The notes beneath the pieces are model-generated. The model saw only the letters and a list, made by a program, of their open reading frames with translations, was not told the DNA's origin and ran no database searches. The position numbers were made by a program, and so were the translations under genes. A stretch of 5,032 nt of DNA, from NCBI GenBank assembly GCA_964437815.1, contig CAYTIE010000048.1, forward strand, positions 1-5,032. Reading direction: 5' to 3'. This DNA is from Marisimplicoccus sp964437815. Its GTDB lineage: Bacteria; Bacteroidota; Bacteroidia; Flavobacteriales; Flavobacteriaceae. Each line of letters begins with the position of its first letter. Within the stretch, counting starts at the first letter, position 1. Below are positions 1 to 3,798 of the stretch, one piece after another.

Positions 1-209
1 TTAAGAAAAATATTCAAAGGTTAATGTTATTATTAGGATGGGCTTTTTCAGCAGGCGTGATGTATATGGTTCTTTTTATAAACTTAGAACCTATTCCAAC
101 AACTATAGCATCTCCTAATATTGAAGGTAAATTACCATTAGTAGGATTAGCCCTTATGGTTTCAATTGTTGGAACTGTATTAACTATAATTGATAGTAAA
201 AACAATTAA
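1..209 (+). CDS. C-terminal end of an unidentified membrane protein (partial)
   Basis: The frame is open from the left edge to the TAA at 207-209 and encodes about 68 residues. An ATG at 24-26 could be a start, but the frame stays open upstream of it (K-K-N-I-Q-R-L), so I read this as the end of a longer gene whose true start is outside the window. Two hydrophobic segments suggest membrane helices: one just after the ATG (LLLGWAFSAGVMYMVLFI) and one near the end (LVGLALMVSIVGTVLTII). A polar loop of about 20 residues rich in Pro, Thr and Ser separates them, and a short polar tail (DSKNN) ends the protein. I do not recognise the family and assign no function. Its stop lies 3 nt from the stop of the convergent acyltransferase gene. 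The opposite strand is also open here but encodes nothing recognisable. Confidence 0.55.
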   Translation, partial: KKNIQRLMLLLGWAFSAGVMYMVLFINLEPIPTTIASPNIEGKLPLVGLALMVSIVGTVLTIIDSKNN

Positions 210-212
210 TAA

Positions 213-740
213 TTATTTTCTTGGTTCAATGTTTGAAACTTGATCTCTTAAGAATTCAAAATCCTTCTCTATATCTCCACTAGTATAAAACGCTTTATTT
301 AAAATCACAGTTTTATTTTTATAATCAAATGAGGTCATCATTATAGGAATTTTTGATTGATGTGCAATGTAATAAAAACCAGTTTTCCATTTTTCAACTT
401 TTTTTCTTGTACCTTCAGGCGCAATAGATAAATGATTGATTTTATTTTTATTAATCAATTCCACAACAGTTTCAACATAATTTTTATTGATTTCCCTATC
501 AATAGGAATTCCTCCCCAAAATTTGAATATTAATCCTGTTAAGGTATTAAACAACTCTTTTTTCCCAAGAAATTTAATTCTTTTATTAAGAATTGTTCGG
601 GTTAAGACAGCTATAATAAAATCAAAATAGCTAGAATGCGGGACAACAGCTACAATTAACTTTGGAACATCTGGATATTCACCTTTTATAGTCCAACCCA
701 TAAGTTTAAAAAAAATTAAGCGAGCTAAACTTTTTTTCAT
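213..740 (-). CDS. PlsC-like lysophospholipid/1-acylglycerol-phosphate acyltransferase family protein
   Basis: This 175-residue protein has the ordered motifs of the glycerolphosphate acyltransferase (PlsC/LPLAT, COG0204) family. They are the catalytic HX4D box HSSYFD (H35, D40), the acceptor-binding GGIPIDR (76-82), EGTR (109-112), and a conserved proline after the KWKTGFYYIA stretch (117-126; P132). Family members transfer an acyl chain from acyl-ACP or acyl-CoA to a lyso-phospholipid or related acceptor at the inner face of the cytoplasmic membrane. The N terminus is moderately hydrophobic, without a clear membrane span. It resembles the short (about 185-residue) Bacteroidota subgroup, which differs from classical 240-residue PlsC, so the true acceptor is uncertain; phosphatidic acid synthesis, ornithine-lipid synthesis or another lipid acylation are all possible. 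Its ATG overlaps the kdsB stop as ATGA, which implies coupled translation and a shared envelope-lipid role. The start is set by that overlap and by the family-typical N terminus MKK-LA-FFKLMGW. Confidence 0.88.
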   Translation of the reverse strand: MKKSLARLIFFKLMGWTIKGEYPDVPKLIVAVVPHSSYFDFIIAVLTRTILNKRIKFLGKKELFNTLTGLIFKFWGGIPIDREINKNYVETVVELINKNKINHLSIAPEGTRKKVEKWKTGFYYIAHQSKIPIMMTSFDYKNKTVILNKAFYTSGDIEKDFEFLRDQVSNIEPRK

Positions 741-1444
741 TGTCTTTTTAGGTATTCTTCTGCTCTGATTAAGTCTTCAGGAGTATCAATTGATATACCA
801 GAAAAATCTGTTTTAAACATCTTAATTTTTTTCCCATTCTCTATATATCTTAGGCATTCGATTTTTTCTTTTACCTCCATTACAGTTTTATCCATTTTTG
901 AAAACTCAATTAGAGCTTCTTTTCTAAAAGCATAAACTCCAATATGCTTATAGTTATCAGATTCAGAATCCATAGGAATTCTTGAAAAATTAATTGAATA
1001 ATTGTTCTTATCAACAATAACTTTTACATTATTAGGATTATTTAGCTCATCTTTATCTTTAAAATTTCGCATTAAAGAAGCCATTTGAACTTCTTTATCA
1101 TTAAAACCATTTGTTATTTTTTCAATTGATAATTTATCCATAAATGGTTCATCACCTTGTAAGTTAACAATAATATCATATTGAAGATTAATTGCTACTT
1201 CAGCTATTCTATCTGTTCCAGATTCATGATTTGAAGAAGATTTAAGGTATTTTCCGTTAATAGATTTCATCAAATCAATTATTTCATCATTATTCGTTAC
1301 AACAAAAACATCATCAAAAACATTGGTTTCTATAGCAGATTGATAAGTCCTAAGAATAATAGGGACTCCAGATAACTTTTTTAATAATTTCCCATAGAAT
1401 CTTTTCGACTCAACTCTAGCTGGGATTAATGCAATCTTTTTCAT
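737..1444 (-). CDS. kdsB: 3-deoxy-manno-octulosonate cytidylyltransferase (CMP-Kdo synthetase)
   Basis: KdsB activates Kdo with CTP to give CMP-Kdo, the donor for the inner core of lipopolysaccharide; it acts in the cytoplasm. The 235-residue length is close to the usual 240-260. Visible family motifs are the N-terminal nucleotide-binding IPARVESKR (7-15) followed by GK at 18-19, HESGTDRIAEV (73-83), the metal-binding NLQGDEPF (94-101), NPNNVKVI (136-143), FSRIPMDSES (153-162), KHIGVYAFR (166-174), the E-K-x-E-C-L-R helix (193-199), and the C-terminal SIDTPEDL (218-225), whose aspartate is expected to help bind the catalytic Mg2+. No key residue appears to be missing. The ATG at 1444 begins the canonical MKKIALIPAR and needs no extension. 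It is the first gene of a two-gene minus-strand unit with the acyltransferase. The 87-nt gap to the divergent gene at 1532 must contain its promoter. No Shine-Dalgarno sequence is visible, as is common in Bacteroidota. Confidence 0.96.
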   Translation of the reverse strand: MKKIALIPARVESKRFYGKLLKKLSGVPIILRTYQSAIETNVFDDVFVVTNNDEIIDLMKSINGKYLKSSSNHESGTDRIAEVAINLQYDIIVNLQGDEPFMDKLSIEKITNGFNDKEVQMASLMRNFKDKDELNNPNNVKVIVDKNNYSINFSRIPMDSESDNYKHIGVYAFRKEALIEFSKMDKTVMEVKEKIECLRYIENGKKIKMFKTDFSGISIDTPEDLIRAEEYLKRQ

Positions 1445-1457
1445 TTAAAATCTTTTT

Positions 1458-1465
1458 CTAATATA
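1458..1465 (-). promoter_or_regulatory. Possible kdsB -7 promoter element (TATATTAG)
   Basis: Read on the minus strand, TATATTAG matches the Bacteroidota -7 consensus TAnnTTTG at all but one defined base. It lies 13 nt before the kdsB ATG, a spacing similar to that at the divergent gene. No convincing -33 element is visible, and such matches arise easily in A+T-rich DNA, so this is only a candidate. Confidence 0.28.
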
Positions 1466-1503
1466 ATTCATTTATTAATAGTTTTACGAATAAAAAAAAA
1501 TTG

Positions 1504-1511
1504 TAGATTTG
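1504..1511 (+). promoter_or_regulatory. Bacteroidota-type -7 promoter element (TAGATTTG) for the rsmD operon
   Basis: TAGATTTG is an exact match to the Bacteroidota housekeeping sigma -7 consensus TAnnTTTG. It ends 20 nt before the ATG at 1532, so transcription should start near 1516-1519 and leave a leader of about 13-16 nt. The upstream -33 region has only TTTTAC at 1482-1487 in place of TTTG/TTG. It would drive the membrane-anchored protein gene, the DUF3822 gene and rsmD as one message. Confidence 0.6.
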
Positions 1512-1531
1512 TTATTATCAAAAAAAACAAC

Positions 1532-2188
1532 ATGGATAAAAAACGTGCACTTGAACTCTTTTTATGGGCATTATCAGTTTTCTTTGCCGCTCAAATATAC
1601 AGCTCAATTAATGGGCCTATAAAATTTAATAAAGTAAAAAATGAAAGATACGCAATTGTTATTGATAGGCTAAAAGACATTCGTAATGCTCAAATAGCAC
1701 ATAAAGATGTTAACGGTTATTATGCTAACAATTTTGACGATCTTATCAGCTTTGTAGACAATGGCCTTTTTACTCTTATTGAAGAAAAAGATTCCTCTTA
1801 TCTAGCATATGATAGAATTTATAGAATTGATATGCTTAGAGAAGTGAAAATTGTTCGTGAACTTGGAAAAGTTTCTGTAAAAGACTCATTATTCAAGGAT
1901 AATGATTCGTATAAACAAATGGCATATGTTCCAATTAAAGGAGTAGAAGATCAGAAATTTTCAATCACTGCAGATGTTATTGATAAGAATGGATATGAGG
2001 CACATGTTTTTGAGGTAAAGGTTAAAAAAGATGTTATTCTTCACGATCAAAACAAAGATCTTCTAAAACAAGAAAATAAAGTAGTATCTGTAGATGGGGT
2101 TAATGGATCTGAAATAGTTCTCGGGTCAATGACTGAGGTTAGTACAAGTGGTAACTGGCCTACAATTTTTGATGCAAAAAAGAAATAA
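1532..2188 (+). CDS. Conserved membrane-anchored protein of unknown function, prepilin-like layout
   Basis: This 218-residue protein has a short charged N terminus (MDKKRA), one hydrophobic helix at about residues 6-25, and a long soluble region probably exported to the periplasm. Residues 38-81 have the pattern ERYAxVIDRLKDIRxAQxAHKDVNGYY followed by FDDLISFV and GLFTL. This resembles the region after the N-terminal helix of GspG/PilE-type pseudopilins (amphipathic helix, then Y..G.Y....L). However, the G-F-T-L-x-E prepilin cleavage motif is absent, so a pilin role is not supported. The middle (about 140-170) looks beta-rich, and the C terminus has a Ser/Thr-Gly-Asn-Trp-Pro segment (205-210). 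I recall similar uncharacterised proteins next to DUF3822 genes in flavobacteria but cannot name a function. It is the first gene of the operon, 20 nt after a TAnnTTTG box, and its last 17 nt overlap the next gene. The ATG at 1532 gives a sensible N terminus. Confidence 0.85.
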   Translation: MDKKRALELFLWALSVFFAAQIYSSINGPIKFNKVKNERYAIVIDRLKDIRNAQIAHKDVNGYYANNFDDLISFVDNGLFTLIEEKDSSYLAYDRIYRIDMLREVKIVRELGKVSVKDSLFKDNDSYKQMAYVPIKGVEDQKFSITADVIDKNGYEAHVFEVKVKKDVILHDQNKDLLKQENKVVSVDGVNGSEIVLGSMTEVSTSGNWPTIFDAKKK

Positions 2189-2897
2189 AAATACTTCTTC
2201 TGAAACGATAGAAATTCATCAATTTAAATCTAATTTTTTTATTGGAAATGATAGTGATTTTAAATTATTTAATCTAAAATCATTTTCTAAAAATGATATA
2301 AATTTTGAAAGTGTTAATATAATTCATTTCAATAAACCTCCTGTAATTGTTCCAAATAAATTATTCAAAAAGGAGAACATTAATAAATATCTTTCTACAA
2401 ACTATAAACTATCAAATAATTTAAATATTAGCTATGACGAAACCACTAACAAGTTAATTTATATAGTTTACGAGAAGAAGAATAACCTAGAGAATATATT
2501 AAACAAAAAAGGTGCTAAGGTTAGGTCTGTTAACTATTTTACAGTAATATATGAATATTTATCACCTTTAAAAAAAGATGATGAAATATCAATATATATT
2601 AATCTTAGAAAAAATCTATTTGATTTAATAATTTATAACAAAAATGAATTCCTTTACTTTAACACATTTAACAAAAAAAATAAAGATGAGTTTCTTTATT
2701 ACTTATTATATGTTTTAAAAAATTTTGAAGCGGATATAAATTCAACAAAAATTAATTTCTTAGGCCAATTCGAAGAATTTAATGATTATTATGATTGTAC
2801 TAAACTTTATGCAGAAGTAATCTTTATTGAAAATGAAACTGAAACAATAAACAATATTAAACACGAATCTCCATTTTTCTTAAATTCTATAATTTGA
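2172..2897 (+). CDS. DUF3822 family protein
   Basis: This 241-residue protein has the layout I associate with the Bacteroidota-specific DUF3822 family: VPNKLF at 60-65 followed by a helix ending in KYL, and a central beta-strand pair with a hydrophobic SIYINL segment. Next come LYFNTFNKKNKDEFLYYLLYV (about 161-181), FLGQF (196-200) and a C-terminal SPFFLNSII like the family's F-x-LLN ending. The family is thought to have an actin-like ATPase-type fold, but no function is established. I place the start at ATG 2172. A GTG at 2148 in the same frame would add eight residues (MVTGLQFL), but they only repeat coding DNA of the upstream gene and look unlike a natural N terminus. The gene overlaps the upstream gene by 17 nt and the rsmD start by 4 nt, so translation is probably coupled on both sides. 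It is very rich in Asn, Lys and Ile, consistent with the low G+C. Its fixed place before rsmD suggests, but does not prove, a link to ribosome or RNA work. Confidence 0.82.
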   Translation: MQKRNKNTSSETIEIHQFKSNFFIGNDSDFKLFNLKSFSKNDINFESVNIIHFNKPPVIVPNKLFKKENINKYLSTNYKLSNNLNISYDETTNKLIYIVYEKKNNLENILNKKGAKVRSVNYFTVIYEYLSPLKKDDEISIYINLRKNLFDLIIYNKNEFLYFNTFNKKNKDEFLYYLLYVLKNFEADINSTKINFLGQFEEFNDYYDCTKLYAEVIFIENETETINNIKHESPFFLNSII

Positions 2898-3439
2898 AAA
2901 TAATTTCAGGATCTAAAAAAAGTCATATAATTTCTGCGCCAAATAATCTACCTGTAAGACCTACTTCTGGATTAGTTAAAGAATCACTGTTTAACATACT
3001 AAATAATTATTTTGATTTCAATATAATTAAAGTTTTAGATCTTTACGCTGGAACTGGAAATATTTCTTATGAATTTGCGTCAAGAGGATGTAAAGATATA
3101 GATTCAGTTGATATTAATTCAAGATGTACCCGTTTTATAAAGAAAAAGTCTTTAGAACTCGATCTAAAAATAAACGTTAAAAATCTTAGTGTAGATAAAT
3201 TTATTAATAAAAGTCAATCAAAATATGATATAATATTTGCAGATCCTCCATATCACTATATGATAGAAAAATATACAGATTTAATTGATTCAATTTTTGA
3301 TTTAGACAAGTTAAATAAAGAAGGTTTTTTAGTTATTGAACACGAGAAAAAGATTGAATTCAATAAACACAAAATGTTTTATTTTGAGAAAAAATATGGA
3401 GGAACAATGCTAAGTTTTTTTAAAAAAGCAAGCCTATAA
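2894..3439 (+). CDS. rsmD: 16S rRNA (guanine-966-N2)-methyltransferase RsmD
   Basis: RsmD transfers a methyl group from S-adenosylmethionine to N2 of G966 of 16S rRNA during assembly of the small ribosomal subunit. The 181-residue length is typical. Family signatures are the N-terminal KIISG (2-6), RPTSGLVKESLFNIL (22-36), SAM-binding motif I LDLYAGTGN (48-56), the acidic end of strand two at VDIN (72-75), the catalytic FADPPY (115-120, the DPPY motif of N-methyltransferases), VIEHE (147-151) and the C-terminal KYGGT (167-171). The start codon is TTG. It lies in a TTGA overlap with the DUF3822 stop and gives the family-standard MKIISG, with no usable ATG nearby. The last codons (Lys-Ala-Ser-Leu-stop) lie inside the convergent RNase P RNA gene: the GCAAGCC encoding part of them is the P1 strand of that RNA, and the TAA is the complement of its conserved CUUAU. 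No hairpin terminator for this operon is visible. Confidence 0.95.
   Translation: MKIISGSKKSHIISAPNNLPVRPTSGLVKESLFNILNNYFDFNIIKVLDLYAGTGNISYEFASRGCKDIDSVDINSRCTRFIKKKSLELDLKINVKNLSVDKFINKSQSKYDIIFADPPYHYMIEKYTDLIDSIFDLDKLNKEGFLVIEHEKKIEFNKHKMFYFEKKYGGTMLSFFKKASL
3422..3434 (-). terminator. Probable rnpB 3' end: P1 strand followed by T6
   Basis: On the minus strand the closing strand of P1 (GGCTTGC, 3434-3428) is followed directly by six T (3427-3422). A stable stem followed by a U-run is the usual form of an intrinsic terminator, although here the stem's partner is the distant 5' end of the RNA and not a local hairpin. The signal lies entirely within the rsmD coding sequence. The T-run is half of a T7A6 palindrome (3415-3427). 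Confidence 0.45.
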
Positions 3440-3707
3440 GCCGGATTCTGTCGAGTCTTATCATTTATCTAGGCATTTTATTACTAAAATGCTCAATCCA
3501 CCTACCCTTCTGTATAAGGCGAGCAACCTTAATTTACAGATATACTTGGTGTTTCACCATGCAGAGTTTACAAGATTCCACTACAGCCTGACTGTACATA
3601 CTTTCTGTTGCACTATTCCTATCTAACGATGTCGGGAGTTACCCGATGCATTGCTCTATGGTGTCCGGACTTTCCTCTGTATAAAAACAGCGATAAGACG
3701 GCTTGCG
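3428..3707 (-). ncRNA. rnpB: RNase P RNA, bacterial type A
   Basis: This is the catalytic RNA of ribonuclease P, which removes 5' leaders from tRNA precursors. On the minus strand it shows the conserved blocks GAGGAAAGTCCGGAC (3677-3663), AGTGCAACAGAAAGTA (3614-3599), CTAGATAAATGA (3472-3461) and ACAGAATCCGGCTTAT (3451-3436). Helices that can be traced are P1 (GCAAGCC 3706-3700 with GGCTTGC 3434-3428), P2 (GTCTTATC 3699-3692 with GATAAGAC 3462-3455), a tiny P3 (CTGT/ACAG, 3690-3677), a short P12 (TACAG/CTGTA, 3596-3582), and P18 (8 bp, GTAA tetraloop, 3492-3473). The AAGGTT at 3530-3525 probably holds the GGU that pairs with the tRNA CCA end. At about 280 nt it is far shorter than the 377-nt E. 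coli RNA; P3 and P12 are reduced. A TAnnTTTG promoter box lies just upstream. Its 3' end overlaps rsmD, which converges on it. The ends are set by P1 and may be off by a few bases. Confidence 0.96.
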
Positions 3708-3711
3708 AGTG

Positions 3712-3719
3712 CAAATATA
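3712..3719 (-). promoter_or_regulatory. -7 promoter element (TATATTTG) for rnpB
   Basis: On the minus strand, TATATTTG exactly matches the Bacteroidota -7 consensus TAnnTTTG and ends 5 nt before the first base of the P1 helix. Transcription would therefore begin at, or within a base or two of, the mature 5' end, leaving little or no leader to process. A weak -33 candidate, TTTTAGT, lies about 21 nt upstream (3747-3741). Confidence 0.65.
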
Positions 3720-3737
3720 ATTATTTGTTAATAATTA
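3718..3737. repeat. A+T-only inverted repeat between the rnpB and dnaX promoters
   Basis: TAATTATT (3718-3725) and AATAATTA (3730-3737) form a perfect 8-bp inverted repeat around a TGTT loop. It lies in the -33 to -7 spacer of the rnpB promoter, overlaps its -7 box, and is about 47 nt upstream of the dnaX -7 box. It could be an operator, but chance is a serious alternative in DNA this A+T-rich. Confidence 0.25.
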
Positions 3738-3783
3738 AATACTAAAATCCTATAATGATCTTTAATTAGTTTTACTCAATTTC

Positions 3784-3791
3784 TATATTTG
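3784..3791 (+). promoter_or_regulatory. -7 promoter element (TATATTTG) for dnaX, almost touching the start codon
   Basis: TATATTTG exactly matches TAnnTTTG. Only 7 nt separate its last base from the dnaX ATG at 3799. With the usual start about 4-8 nt downstream of the element, the message would begin at about 3795-3799 and be leaderless or nearly so. The -33 region has only TTTAA at 3761-3765. A second promoter further upstream cannot be excluded. Confidence 0.55.
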
Positions 3792-3798
3792 TTAAACT

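Noticed and set aside
14..205. Open reading frame of 63 codons on the minus strand opposite the first gene
   Set aside because: The plus-strand frame has two clear membrane segments and stays open to the window edge, while the minus-strand product has no recognisable feature.
186..230. A+T-rich dyad near the convergent stops that might be a bidirectional terminator
   Set aside because: The possible stem is only 4-5 A-T pairs with no G-C, too weak to count as an intrinsic terminator.
1492..1526. A-runs in the kdsB divergent region (nine A at 1492-1500 and another before the ATG at 1532) as a DNA-bending or slippage site
   Set aside because: They are intergenic, lie around an ordinary promoter, and match the general base composition; no phased pattern is visible.
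2148..2171. GTG start that would extend the DUF3822 protein by eight residues
   Set aside because: The extra residues only re-read the end of the upstream gene, and the family's conserved part begins later; the ATG at 2172 is simpler and keeps a 17-nt overlap.
3415..3427. T7A6 palindrome as a terminator for the rsmD operon
   Set aside because: On the plus strand the T-run is inside the rsmD coding sequence, before its stop, and has no stem upstream; it makes sense only for rnpB on the minus strand.
3440..3707. The strongly structured stretch after rsmD as a novel regulatory RNA or repeat array
   Set aside because: On the minus strand it matches all conserved blocks of type A RNase P RNA, so it is not new.
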